A stretch of 64,000 nucleotides of DNA, taken from positions 2,604,001 through 2,668,000 of the forward strand of contig NC_089449.1 of NCBI RefSeq assembly GCF_026210795.1, written 5' to 3'. Shown piece after piece: positions 21,261 through 33,966 of this stretch (position 1 is its first letter; every line of letters starts with the position of its first letter). This DNA is from Rhizophagus irregularis (lineage: Eukaryota; Glomeromycota; Glomeromycetes; Glomerales; Glomeraceae). A model generated the notes under the pieces. It was given only the letters and a program-made list of their open reading frames with translations. It was not told where the DNA came from and made no database searches. The position numbers were made by a program, and so were the translations under genes.

Positions 21261-24200
21261 ACTGACACCATTTTTACTCAGAAATATAAAAATAAAAATA
21301 AAATATTATTATATTTATTATAATAATATTTGTTTGTAAAATATGTGTGTGTGTGTATAATTTTAATAGTAGAACTTATGTTATCAATGAATAAATATTT
21401 TTCAAGATTCTCTTTATTAAACTAATGGCTATAGATCTAGTAGTATATGTTGATTCTAACTCTACTTTTATAGCTGCTACTTCTGGTCACTAATACAAAC
21501 TGTTTATTTGTATTTTCAAATTTAGTAATGGGAAAACAATGTTAGGCATTATCTATTCTCTATTTTCCCATTACTTTTGCTCAATTATTCCAAGATGTGT
21601 ATGCACTTTTTTAATGTTAGTTTACTGGCAAAGATCATTCAATTTTATTCTTTTTTCAGATCATTCAGTAAGATGAACATATTATCCATACATATAATGG
21701 ATTGTATGAATAGTATTTCACATTATTTCATCAATTCCATTCTGCAGGATTTTTCTTTTATTTTATCAGAAACTCCATATGTATATATTTGAGTTCTCTG
21801 ATTTCAATTGTTTAGTGATTGAATGTTCTAGTACTTCTTTATTTTTTATACTCAATTGTAAATTATTGATATAGAAATGATCCAGGTAGCTCTATTTGCT
21901 ACCTTTTTGGTTGGTCTTTCTATATTATCTATATATTACCTATTTTTTTTCAATACAAAATTATCCAGACTTTTGTATAATAACATAATAATTTTTATTT
22001 TCTGCTAGTTATATTCACTAATTTTCCAATCTTTATTATCTCAATTCAGAATATTCTTACAATTAATAATTATCAAGTAATATTCCAGTATAGTTTTATA
22101 AACTTTTTTACAAGGTAACACATCACTTAGCATTATAATAAGTTTAATTTTCCATTTGCATCATTATTAGTGGAAATCAACTTATGAACTTTGAACAATC
22201 ACCATTGGTAATGAACATATGGGCTTCTAGTAAATGAACTTACAAGAAGAATTATCACAGATAATCTTTTAAATCTAACATATAATTCCTTTCAAGAACT
22301 TGAAAATCTTTCCATAATTTTCATAATTCATACCATTCCCTCAGTATGAAGTTATTATCTTGATTAATATGCATATTATTAATAATATTAGCAAGTGCCT
22401 TGTCTAAAGTCTGACCAAAATAAATAAATATTTTAATTATAAATATACTGGAGTATTTGACAACAATATCCAATTTTCATTATACAATCTCTCTTTATAG
22501 TCATATCAGCATGATTTAATTGACCACCAATCTTTAATTTGATCATACATGGAATTATCTGTTCTATTTGATTTGCAATTTTATACAAATTTGGTCGAAT
22601 TTCATGAAAAATTTCAATAAATTAATTTCAAGCCCTAAAAAAAATTGATATGATATGGATGTAACAAGTTGGCCAGATGTCCTATCTCTTGGCGAAGCTC
22701 TTTATTCTGAAGAAATAATTCAGATGCTACCCTGACCGCTCTTTGTGAGAGTTTTCATAAAGGTTCTTGTAAATAAGTGAGAAGTATCTTCTTTGACCAA
22801 TATTGTGCTTACTAAATATATTTTTATTTGAATATAATAACTGCTTTTATGGGCTTCATAGGTAGAAGGGTTTCTTACTTGAAAGTTGAAACTTATTGTT
22901 GTTCCTTTTGTTAGTCATTGCTTTTAGTAACTAAAGTGAGTCAACAATAATAAAGTATAAAATAAAAACTATTTCTGAAGTTTTTTGAACTTAGTAGTTT
23001 GAGTCAGCATAATCAATTTGTTTTCCATCTTGATGGCTTTTTTGAGATGACCAACCAGCTTACTACCATAATGTCAATAGGGAAGTATTTGTGGACGCCA
23101 TTCTCTGAATGAAACAGATAAGTGTAATGGTAGTTCAGGGACATTTTACATTTTTCTTCTCCTGAAAAAGCAGAAAGAGTTTTTCCTTAGGTTTGTTATT
23201 TTCATAAAAATTTGCATTTAGGAGGAAGAGTAATATTTAAAGGCTAATAAAATTAAATTCCATCAACTCTTAATAAATTTATCTATCACAAATATAGCAT
23301 ATTTCTTTCATCTTAGATATTAAACACTATAATATAAGTGAATAGAAGGGTCACAACCTTTGCATCTGCAGATATAACACAATGAAGTAACTTCAGTGAG
23401 TTTGTGCCAGGTGAGATCAGTATTTCTGAAGAAGCAAGAGAGTTCCATAGCTGCAATTTTTGTGCTTTCATCATTTCTAGAATGTCTACATGTACCTCTA
23501 ATTGGTTTATGAAAAGAAAGGTGTAGACATTCAAAAACTTATAGTTTTAAGAAATCCTAATTCTGTAAATTATTTTGTTGATTAAGTCAAGGACAAATAA
23601 ATTCAGCATTACAAATACCATATTTATTATAATATATCACATGTATTGGGAGATATATTTGATAAAAAAGGTTTGAGAAAATAATTGAATGTGAGTGTTA
23701 TGTTGAAATTATTTGACAATATAGATATAATTAAGAATTTTATAAGATTAATTATAACCTTGATCAGTATCAAACTATTGTTATGATAGACTAATTAGAG
23801 AAACTAAAGATGTTTTTTCTTTGAAAGAAATATGAATTATAAAAGATAGAGTTATTGATATTTCAATGAATTAAAGATATCCAATGGTTGAATAAGATTT
23901 AACAATGCATAATATAAACATTTTGCATATGATTTATTGGAGTTTGAGTTAAAAAATCTAGGACTATGAATATATGATCCAGGGGTTTAATGCTGAGATA
24001 ATTCACAGTTGTTTTGTGAATTTCAGAAAGACCATTGAGTGATTTATAAATTTCTTTATAAACATCCAATTTTTTTTGTTTATTATTTAAAATAAAGAAA
24101 TATAAATATATACTCTTGATATATTAGCCATTTCCTAAACCTCAATATCATGATCTCTCAAATTACACCTAACCTGTGAATATAATTATAACACATCCAA

Positions 24201-26000
24201 CCTTTCATTATTTAAACTCTCTAAATGTTCATTCCTTTTTCTCAACAAATCCTTAAACTCCTCCAACTAATGTCTCACTCATCCTCCACATACCAATTAC
24301 ATGGACGGTTAGGATGATCTTTTCTGTGCTGATTTAGCAGTACAAAAATAATTTAAATGATTTATGATTATATGTACATAAATCTCAATATTAATTAAAG
24401 TTTTCTTATTAGTATATGCCACTAATAAAGAAGTTATCTAAAACAATATTTTAGCTTTTATGAAAGTAATTCACATGAATTAAGATAAGGGTTATGCAGA
24501 TTACCATAGTTTCTGCTTTAATAGATGAAGGAATAAAATATTGTCATGTCTTTGGAAGTTAATTTAGGTGCTTAATTGCTGGTTTAGATCATCTGAAATC
24601 CATTGAGCATTCTCAAGAGCCTAAAACTTTAATGAAACAACACCTCTCTTTAAATTTTTTGAGGATGTTTGAGCATTGCTTTAGCCTATGACTGAAATAA
24701 TTACACAAATAACAAGATTCCTTTTATAACTCTACTGGTTTAAAACAGAAATTTCATCCAGTATGTTGGTCCTACATTGCAGTTTTTCCATGACTCATTG
24801 TCAGCATGAGAAATTTAAAAAAAAATGGCGTACTCTCTTTAAGATAATACTATAGTTATTCTTACTGAGCTTACCCCATTCTTTTAATGACTTTTCTAAA
24901 TTCAATTTTTTTCTCAATACACATTTTTTTGAATATACTCAACTGTTAAATTTTCATATAATAATGGCAAGGCTTCCACCCAATTATTTTTAACGGATAA
25001 AGTTACACCATCAGCATCTGTATAAAAATTAATACTCATATTATTATAAGTGCTGAATTGCAGAATGAAATCTATAAAATTTTTTAACTTTTAAATGCTT
25101 CTATTAACATAACTAAAATGTTGACTCTATCACATATTCTAGTAAGTATTAAAAAAGTATCCATGGTTCAATATTATTTTCTTTCATGCCTCTTATTAAA
25201 AATTCTCAATAAAATGCTTAGGATAACTTTTGATGACATAATCTTTAATATTTAGATTGAGTTGAAGGATAACAATGCATCATAGGTTGTAATAATAATG
25301 AAGAAATATTTATTAAGACAAACAAAAAAATGTTTATTAAGACAAATAAAGAAAATGTATATTAAAACAGAGGGCTAGAGACTCTTTAATATCTGGTTTG
25401 GTTCATGAATTTATTTGGATATTTACATAGGATTGTGAGAATTATTGAGATCCAACATGTGGAAACATCACCAATTATATGCTTTATATTAGTATATCCA
25501 AGAAACTCTTGTGAAAATTCACACAGTATATGTATGTATGTTTTAGATGATGCCTTTTATTTATATTTTTTAACATCATAAAATTTTAATTATTTAAAAT
25601 ATATTTTGGAAGAAAAAGTAAGGTGAAGTTAAAAGTTGATCAGAAAAGTGGTGATTAATATTTAATATTATTAATTTTTATAAGCCTCACTTTGTTGGCA
25701 AAGTCTTATTTACATTTTATTAGCAAAGCCTTTACTTGCTTTTAATAGCTAAGCATTTATTTAGATCAAAGCCTTATTTTCATAATATTGGTAAAGCCAC
25801 ATCAAATTGGTACAAAACTTAGATATAGATGCTGATAAATGGACAAATCACATGACCCATCAATTGATGGTATCTTCATACAGACCTAATTATCCCAATT
25901 AAAAAGTTTCTGACTTTTAGTCATTTAATAGTTTACAAATGTCAAAATTTCCTTTTTATAATTTCTTTATCATGTCCTCCCTATGAAAAAAAATCATCCA
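21261..26000. other. Long gene-poor A+T-rich stretch with scattered stop-riddled frames
   Basis: Only short open frames (70 residues or less) occur, none with recognisable motifs. Base composition is slightly less A+T-extreme than intergenic DNA elsewhere and short coding-like runs appear on the minus strand (for example around 22660-22760). Part of it may therefore be an old transposon past recognition. I can support no individual gene. Confidence 0.4.
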
Positions 26001-26019
26001 ATTTTTGTACAATATTTGT

Positions 26020-26285
26020 TCAAGTCCGTGTGGAAATTGTACAATTATTGCAGATTTTTGGATAAAAATAGTTATGAAGTTTTTCAAAGCATATTAAAAG
26101 TATGCAATTTTTGTACAACTTAAATTTAGAATATAGAAAATGTTCAATTTTTGTGTGATTTTTATACAACTTAAATTTAGGATACAGAAAACATTCAATT
26201 TTTGTACAATAAAAATTGTGATTATTGTACACTTGAAAATAGACTTAAATTTAGGATACAGAAAGCAATTTTTGGGTAATCCTAT
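26020..26285. repeat. Degenerate tandem repeat CAATTTTTGTACAACTTAAATTTAG
   Basis: The phrases CAATTTTTGTACAA and CTTAAATTTAGGATACAGAAA alternate and recur at about 26106, 26143, 26190 and 26240, in units of roughly 40-60 bp. Open frames across this block on both strands are repeat artefacts. Confidence 0.65.
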
Positions 26286-26329
26286 TATACTACTTTCCAT
26301 CTTACCTGTATGGTTACATTTTGACCACT

Positions 26330-26640
26330 TTTAGGGTCGAATAGACCACTTTTAACCATTACAAATAGATTTTCCTAAGTAAAGTGATTTATGCAGTAAA
26401 GTTACACAAAATTCAACCGCATATTTGCTTATAAACGGGCATCTTCCGGACCCATTGGTGAAATTTTTGTATCATCTTGTAACTAAAAAAAAGTCAAAAA
26501 CTTTTTATTAGGTTACACAATTAGTTCTGACCGGAATTATAATTTGGCCAGAATTATGCGGTGAAAATCAACTCCTAAAATTATATATGTTGGTCACGTG
26601 ATCTGATCGTCAAAATAAATATGATGACGCGAAATGTTTT
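26330..26640. repeat. Dispersed repeat with a GTAAC..GTTAC hairpin and GGCC-rich tail
   Basis: A stem-loop with TTGTAACTAAAAAAAAGTC against ACTTTTTATTAGGTTACAC lies at about 26477-26518. It is followed by GACCGGAATTATAATTTGGCC. The same arrangement recurs inside the hAT-type MITE at about 35733-35815, so this is a repeat family. No TIR or target-site duplication could be fixed for this copy. Confidence 0.5.
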
Positions 26641-26744
26641 TGTTTATGTTTTTTTAACCTTTTAAACTTTTCTTTAACTTTCTTTTAAAATATCAGGTAG
26701 AAAAACTTGTGTTCTTTATCTTTTTATTTTCCTAACTTTTTACA

Positions 26745-26925
26745 TTTTAATGTTACTAACTTGCTTTCTTCACTAACTTCATACTTTTTTTTAATTACTA
26801 ATACTAATAATTTACTTTTTAACACTACTAATTTGCTTTCTTCACTAACTTCATACTTTTTTATTTCTAACACTAATAATTTACTTTTTAACACTACTAA
26901 TTTGCTTTCTTCTTTGATGATACTA
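26745..26925 (+). repeat. 70-bp tandem repeat, about 2.5 units
   Basis: The phrase ACTAATTTGCTTTCTTCACT recurs at about 26752, 26823 and 26893, spaced 70-71 bp. The frame translates to a repeating NTTNLLSSLTSYFF motif. With no supporting context the 88-residue ORF is probably not a gene. Confidence 0.7.
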
Positions 26926-26973
26926 CTAGCTAGCCTGTCATTATCAAGAAGAATTAATAAGAATAATTTGTAA

Positions 26974-28264
26974 TTATGATTAGAATATAAAAACTATAAA
27001 CATAAATAATTGAATAGTATGCCAAAGAAATACGGTATATCAATAAAAATTCTAAAGAAAGATTACATCAAAAGAATGTTCTTATGATGGCATGATAAAG
27101 TAAGCTCTCAAAGATGAATTTTAAATTCTTGAACATTAAATAATCAAACAATTTCATTGGCACATGATAAAATTGATACTAATATTATTCAATGAAAGGT
27201 ATTCTTTATTAATAATTTAATATTGATAATTATTGATAATGTAATAATTACAATATCATTAATGATATTAAAACGGTGAATATGCTGAAAAATATATATA
27301 ATAGAAATTTAATATGAATTAAGATTTTGGAGGTATTGAATAATTGTTATTAAATCCAGGACATAAACAGTTCCATATTAATATTGAACAGTCAATCATA
27401 TCATACAACTTGTCAATTACTGTGCATGTAATCTAAGAAAAGTTTTATTTGTCATACAACATATCACTTTATTATTATTACTATTTTAATTTAAACAAAG
27501 AGTATAAATAAATCTTCCTGATGAAGAAAATAGAGCGCTTGATAACTTTTGAAGGTTAACATTTAAATTTTCAGTTTATATGTTCAATAAATATAATAAT
27601 ATTAATTCTTAAGTTGAAAAATAGTCGATCTATTGTCAATGTAGAATTTAAACAAATTAGGATTATTATATAAGTAAACATTGGGTAACGCTGTCAACTT
27701 TATTTATACCAGCATAAAAATACTGCGCTTACTTTATATTAGATCCCATTCGATAACTTGTGCTCTATTAACATTTAAGTAATTCTAAAATTTACAACAA
27801 ACAAACAAATAATAAATAAAAACAGAACGCTTCTTGGTTTTACATGTGACTCACATAGTACCAATAAAATATATTATTAATACAAAAAGGGTAATTTTTA
27901 TAGTCATGTAAATTGTGCGACGATTGTGCGACCATCATGCGGCTAATTATTCTGGTAAATTACTACGCATGAAAATTTACAAGATTTTCACTGGCAAAAA
28001 AATATTTTTTATATCAAATACCACATATATGGAATCTAGTAGTAATCTAGAATTTAAGAAAAGAAGCGATAATTATGTTAAATAATTATAGTTGATTGGT
28101 TAATAATTTTCACATACTGCGGCAAAGCTTAATGAAATAAGTAAGAACCGTTAACCGGAGTTGTACAAACATTCTGCTTATGCCCCTTTTACTATTAATT
28201 TTTAATTTTTATTTTATTTCATTTTTATTTTTTATTTTATTTTATTTTATTTTTTTTAAAAAAA
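26974..28264. other. Intergenic, upstream of membrane-family gene 1
   Basis: Two degenerate blocks, around 27535 and 27745, share GCGCTT..CGATAACTT and TTAACATTTAA. The region just upstream of the gene is a pyrimidine tract of TTTTATTTTA repeats. No gene is seen. Confidence 0.45.
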
Positions 28265-29245
28265 ATGATTTTATTAACCATAAAATTTATTTTTCTAACA
28301 ATTCTGATCTTTCTTGACTTTATAATATATTTGTTGCCTATGTATATATTAGGTCTGATAATAAATTTAATAATAACGTTAATTTGGTATTTGCCTTTTA
28401 TATATCAATTTTATTCATTCATTTTTACAACAAAAGAATATAATTTAAGAACGAAAATTTACTTATTATTATTTTCGCCTATAATTATAATTTTATATAT
28501 TCCATTCTTTATAATATATTCCGTAATATATGGAATATTTATTTCATTGATCAATCCATTAATAACAATTATACAAAGACCTGAGTATCCAATTCATTCG
28601 CTGTCTTTAATCGCTGCAATAGTAAGCTCGATTTATAAATATATAAATGGTTACCCTAAAGAAGAAATTTTATTAGATTTTTTGTTATCAGAAAAAATCA
28701 AAGATATTAAACATTTTATTAAACAATATTGGAACTTTCTTTATTTCAAATATCCTGAAAAAATTAAACAATCTACCAAATCATATCTTGGCGAATTAAT
28801 ATTTTCATTAATCATTTATATTTCAGAAATCTTAGATTTTTTTATCATCTTACCAATTTTTATTATGATAATTATACCATACATAATTGTATCCGTATTA
28901 ATTTTAGCAACTTATGTATCAATAGTTACATCATTTAATATTGAGTATAACCATTATAATAAATTTCTTTATATATTATTCATTATTTCTAGACCATTTA
29001 TTTTTTTACTTACACTTATTATAACCAATTCATATGGTTTTTATTGGGAATTTAAAACAATATTAGGAATATTTTATAAAATATTTGATTTTTATAAAAA
29101 TAATAATAATGGATTTTATGATGTTATAAACCTGTTTTGGGTTATTATTATCTCTCCTTTTTCAATTTTTGAAAATTTTTTTTATATGTATTTTAAAATT
29201 AATTTAAGTTATAAACATGAATTTTGTGAATTTTACCCATGGTAA
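28265..29245 (+). CDS. Multi-pass membrane protein, lineage-specific family (member 1)
   Basis: Single-exon ORF of 326 residues starting at the first ATG after a long T/A tract. By eye it has about eight hydrophobic segments (residues 5-25, 28-50, 66-84, 86-104, 178-198, 200-222, 232-255, 288-308). Family signatures shared with the three other members in this window are LRTKIYLLLFSPIIIILYIP, a downstream INPLITIIQRPEYP, and YDVINLFWVIIISPF near the C-terminus. There is no cleavable signal sequence beyond the first segment. I do not recognise the family. It is convergent with an F-box gene. Function unknown; transport, sensing or organelle-membrane roles are all possible. Confidence 0.75.
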   Translation: MILLTIKFIFLTILIFLDFIIYLLPMYILGLIINLIITLIWYLPFIYQFYSFIFTTKEYNLRTKIYLLLFSPIIIILYIPFFIIYSVIYGIFISLINPLITIIQRPEYPIHSLSLIAAIVSSIYKYINGYPKEEILLDFLLSEKIKDIKHFIKQYWNFLYFKYPEKIKQSTKSYLGELIFSLIIYISEILDFFIILPIFIMIIIPYIIVSVLILATYVSIVTSFNIEYNHYNKFLYILFIISRPFIFLLTLIITNSYGFYWEFKTILGIFYKIFDFYKNNNNGFYDVINLFWVIIISPFSIFENFFYMYFKINLSYKHEFCEFYPW

Positions 29246-29338
29246 AAATTGTAATACTTAAAAAGTAAATGTAAAAGTTATGCATTTATTAAATAATACT
29301 GATTTTATTAAATTTCAGTGAATAAAGTTGCTATGTTA

Positions 29339-30565
29339 TTAACCATATTTATAAGAGAGTTTATTTTTAAAATTTTTTTCTCTCACATTAAATTTATAAA
29401 ATTTTCCTTTGCTCTTTTTCTTTTCGCTTTTAATAAAATCATCTCTTATCTTTCTCTTTCTATTTCTATCACTCTTTTTCTCTTCCTTGTTCTCGTTCTC
29501 ACCTCGAATTGATTGAAAAGTTATAATAGGTATATAATCACTATATAGAAAAGAATCAAAAGATAAATAACTAACATAATAAGGGTTACTTTCTCTAGAT
29601 TTGGAAGATAAAAGTATATATTGAGCATATATATCTTTAACAGATTGAACATATAAAGGTAAAGGTACATCGATAGCTTTAAAGAGAATATCAACTTTGT
29701 TATTATCAATTTCTTCATTATTATTTTTAAGACGCCGGGCTATTTTCCTAGGCGGTGGATGAGAAGGCGGATCAGAAGGTAGTGGATGAGAAGGCGGATC
29801 AGAAGGTAGAGGTTGAGAAGGCGGATCAGAAGGTAGAGGTTGAGAAAGGCTACTAAAAAAATTTAATATATTAGAATGATCCACTTCAAATTCATGTCTA
29901 AAATTTGCTTCTTTGGATTCACGTTGTTCAACATATTTCATCAAAGAATCTAACATATGTTTTCTATACTCTAACCAAGTCTGTAAATTTTCTCTTGATA
30001 AACCGCAATATTGAGAATATACAAAATCTATTTGTTCTTTCCAATAATGTAATTTATGAACACGGACGCATGGCATAATACTAAGAAATTTGTATGAATA
30101 CTTAATTTCAGAAACCAATCTAAACAAACTAATATTTTATTTATTATTTTTTTTTTAGAAAAAAAATGAAAATTAATATCATTGGCAATATTGTAAACAA
30201 ACTTTATTATTTGAAGGTTTTTATTAAACTTACCTTGATGTTTTTTTCAAAAAACATTTTTCACAACATCTAACTTCAAATTCCCAATAAATTTTACATT
30301 CTTTAGTTTTTTTACAAATTTGACAACCTCGTTCAGTAATCAATAATCTAACATATTTTTCTTCACTCATTCCTTCAGGTGGAGGCATGTCTTCTTTTGG
30401 CATAAATTGTAAACGAGATATTTTCCATATTTGTTGAGTGGAAAAAGAATTTGGTGCATATAAATATCCACGAAATTTGCGACAAACTTGAGAAAGATTA
30501 AATAAATCATTTGGTGATAAAAACGTACAGAATTTAGCAAAGATTTCAGGTGGAATAAATTGCAT
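29339..30565 (-). CDS. F-box protein with CxxC motifs and a proline-rich tail
   Basis: Two exons, 30565-30234 and 30128-29339 (an acceptor 9 nt further in is also possible), giving about 373 residues. The N-terminal F-box reads FIPPEIFAKFCTFLSPNDLF then LSQVCRKFRGYL, the usual SCF substrate-receptor fold that binds Skp1. A cysteine module follows (GCQICKKTKEC ... CCEKCF), resembling a small zinc ribbon. Exon 2 carries the conserved KYYW-like region (KLHYWKEQIDFVYSQY), four copies of a PLPSDPPS-type repeat at residues about 210-245, and a basic KKRK-rich C-terminus absent from its paralogues. Convergent with membrane gene 1. Probably a ubiquitin-ligase adaptor; the target is unknown. Confidence 0.78.
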
Positions 30566-32313
30566 TTTGATTAAATTTCTTCTAAAAAATTAAGGAACTT
30601 TACTTTTATATTTTGCAGATTTATTTAATGGTTTACGTAATGTTTGAATGACAGTATTACTTTATTTGGAAGACTACAAAGATCAAAAATCCAGTGTAAC
30701 TACCCTGCATTTTTGGCGCTTCATAGGAACACAAAGCGCTTCTAAATAGAAAATTAAGTCGATCATTAGTTAAAAAAAAAAAAATCGAGAAAATCATCCA
30801 CTTGGGTAAAATCCAATATCAAATATCGAAAATCGAAAAATAAATTTATTATTGTGCTATTAATAATCTGTTCCAGATGATACTGTATATCAAAGATTCC
30901 GCTTTAAGTTTTCAAAGATTCGGTTTATAGAGACTGCCTGTGTAAATTCTTAATATATTTGGATTTTCCTAAACAATTTTTTCAAGATCATTAATCTGCT
31001 TCAGTAATTATGATCTAACATTACTTAGTTAATTAAATAAATAATAATACTAATAAATAAATAAATACACTGGATCATCCATTCCATTGCGACGGGATGG
31101 TTTTTTTTTATTAATAACTAAGTAAATTGTTAATAATTAAAAGAAATTCTTTTTTTCTTAGCAATTATGATTCTTTTTATTTAACTTATCACATAGCTGG
31201 GTAACTTTAGTCAGGAACCTACAAAGAATGAATTCAATATTAAAGTTCGGACTATGTACTCCAATTAGCTCACTTGACTCGAATCATGACTGCCCTTTTC
31301 AAGTCTGAAAAAAGTTCTCCAACATAATGGCCTCATTCTTAAATGTAGGTTGTTGTCTTAAAGTGAATAATATTTTAATGTATTCATGAAACGATAAATG
31401 TAATCTTATTTCAATTGTATTGGATAAAAGTAATTTTAAAGATTTTAACATTTCTTTTCTGAGAATTTTAAGTTAAATGATATTATATTAATGGTAGAAT
31501 TTATTAAATACACCAATATATTATTATACTGTATATACTGAATGTAATTAAACTAATAACGTTATACTAATATATAAGATTTTGGAGAAAATTATTTAAT
31601 AATTTATCCCAATATCACTATCATTATCATAAAAGAATTCAGACTAATCACATAAATTTCTACAAAAATTTCATTTAATATTGGAAAATTATTAGGAATT
31701 AACATTTCTGTTTTTCAGCAGATCTAACACTATTATTAATGACTTGTAAAATAGTTCCTTTAGTTTTTTTAAATTAATGATTCTAATCCATGAATGTTAT
31801 GAAGTTTAAGTTCTAGAAATTCTGAAATGGGAAGAAATTTCTGCAATTCTTTGATGATAATTTAAGCTATTATAAATGACAAACAAATAAAAACTTCTTA
31901 AAAATGCGGCTTTTTGGCGTAATATATTCTTCAGTTGTTTATCATCCTCTTCATAAAAGTCCATTGAAAATTGATAGAAGACAGTCTATAATTCTATATT
32001 AAGTTCTATAAATTTTAAACTTGCTAATAATTTATTATCAAACTTAAAAAGTTAAATAATCCTTTTTAATATAATAAAACCATTTTCTTTTTGGACCAGT
32101 ATTTTAATTTTGTTAAAGAATACATATATAGAAATATATACTATTAGTAATTTGACTTTATTCATCGAACGTAAGTGCCAAAGTAAAAAATTTTCAATAA
32201 ATAAACTTTAATTATAATTTGTTCTAATATATAACATTTTTAATATTGTTTTTTGATGAGTCATGGCATTTGGTTCTTATAAAAATAAAATTTCAGTAGA
32301 TAGTAACTCTTCA
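30566..32313. other. Intergenic
   Basis: A+T-rich DNA with no ORF of coding character. Around 31010-31150 an AATAATACTAATAAATAAATA simple-sequence run flanks a short G+C patch. Confidence 0.5.
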
Positions 32314-33415
32314 CTATAAAGGTTTTTCAATAAATGGTGAATAACAGTTATTAGAAGCAATAGAAATTATATAGGCAATTGATTTAAGTAGTGTAGGTTC
32401 TGTTGATGTATTGGTAATAACATCTGATACTTGCAACCACCCATGATTCCCTATTATTCCTCTTTTAAGAAACCATGTTTGATCAAATGTTGATAAAACT
32501 CCATAACTATAAAAAAATTACATGTTTTAAAATTCATTATAAAATTAAATATAAAATGAAGAAGATAAAAATTCTTTGAAATTCTTACCATAATCTATTT
32601 GCACACATATATCCATAAATTTGATTTATGGGATTATAAGCTGAAGTTTCTTTTATACCTACAAATTTTCTCTCTCGAATACCTTTTTCTTGAAGATAAA
32701 GTTCCACTATATTCTTATTAAATGGTACTTTTAAAACCCATTTGGTTTTATATTCAAAGGGTATAAGTACTTTATAATTTTCATCAACTACAATGAAATC
32801 TGGTTCTCCAGCCATATATTTCAAAGCACGACCATCTAAAAAGCAAATTGATCTATCTAGTGGTGTCAAAATATCATGAATATTTATTTCTGATGCAGTC
32901 CAGATATCTTTTTCACATGTAATTATACGTGATCCAAATATTGGTTTTTTGTATTTCTTATCTACACATACTGATTTCCATAATTGCACTTTTTCTTTAA
33001 AATCCTTCCAGATTGAAATCTTATCAGGAAATCGTCGTTCAACAGATATAATACTTGAATCTGATTTATTATGTCTTAATTGAGGATAAACCAGATTTGG
33101 TAATGTATTTTGAATAATTTCTTTTAAAGAAATTTCTGAAAATTTATAAGAACTAATTATAATGTTCAGTATTATTAACATACAAGAACTAAAATTAAAA
33201 CCTACTAGCAGAGGCTTCATTACTAAGCTTAAGACTTTTCTTTAGGTTGTCATTTCTATTAATATTACTTTTTTTAATAGGAATAGAAAGAGTAGCAGTA
33301 CTAAGAGTTAAGTTTTGACTATTTGTTTCATTAATATTACCACTTTTAGCAGAAATAGAAGTAGTAGGGTTAGGAGTTAAATTTTCTTTTTCGCTACACT
33401 TTTTTCCATATTTTT
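32314..33415 (-). CDS. PD-(D/E)XK nuclease-like protein, 5' end unresolved
   Basis: Exons on the minus strand: an incomplete upstream exon down to 33206, then 33135-32589 and 32506-32314, with matching phases. The upstream exon is Ser/Thr/Asn-rich and probably disordered (NLTPNPTTSISAKSGNINET). The core exon has FLDGRALKYMAGEPDFIVVD then VLIPFEYKTKW. The order D ... E-x-K is the PD-(D/E)XK restriction-endonuclease-fold signature. NQIYGYMCANRL and, in the last exon, YGVLSTFDQTWFLKR follow and end SPFIEKPL. I recall similar domains in expanded Rhizophagus families, sometimes fused to kinases. No in-frame ATG was found at the 5' end, so the start lies upstream or the gene is truncated. Confidence 0.6.
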
Positions 33416-33513
33416 GTAATAGAAAATAAAAAGTTTTAAGTAAGATCCCTTATTATAAAAAAGGTATATAGCTGGCTCATCTTACAGAACTGGTAGATCT
33501 TAATCAAAGAACC

Positions 33514-33966
33514 TCATGGTAAGATATGCAAGCCAAAGAAGCTCTTTATCTGAGCGCTCTTCTTTCCCAGGTTCATTAGCACATGTATAATACACTTACT
33601 ATTTTTCATTAATGTTTTAAATATAAAAGCACTACTAACCTTTAGTTGATGTTTTAACACCAAAGTCTTATTACTTTTGTTTGCTCCTGATTTTAGGTAT
33701 TTTGTTAAAATATCAAGCTTATTATCTAAATCATTATGCAATTTCCACTTAGATATTGCATCAGAATATGTTTCAAAGTAGGATAGTTCCCAAGTATTTC
33801 TTCTCCAGTGTGTGTATGGAATTTTCCAGTAACTTCCATGCCAAATTTTGTACAAAATTTCTTCTGATAACATTATAGGTACAGTAAAAAAATGTAAGAA
33901 CAAAAGCTGAAACATTGTTACAGCATTACAAAAATTAGGCCATTTTGCTTGAAACATATAAATCAA
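33514..33966 (-). CDS. Unidentified ORF upstream of the nuclease-like gene
   Basis: A 150-residue frame with coding-like composition in its middle part (GSYWKIPYTHWRRNTWELSYF and DNKLDILTKYLKSGANKS). The last 15 residues drift into low-quality sequence, while another frame there (GKEERSDKELLWLAYLTMRFF) looks better, so a frameshift or intron is likely near 33580. It may be a separate exon of the nuclease-like gene or a relic. No domain recognised. Confidence 0.3.
   Translation of the reverse strand: MIYMFQAKWPNFCNAVTMFQLLFLHFFTVPIMLSEEILYKIWHGSYWKIPYTHWRRNTWELSYFETYSDAISKWKLHNDLDNKLDILTKYLKSGANKSNKTLVLKHQLKVSSAFIFKTLMKNSKCIIHVLMNLGKKSAQIKSFFGLHILP

Noticed and set aside
26707-26973. 88-residue ORF with repeating NTTNLLSSLTS
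   Set aside because: Product of a 70-bp tandem repeat in intergenic DNA.
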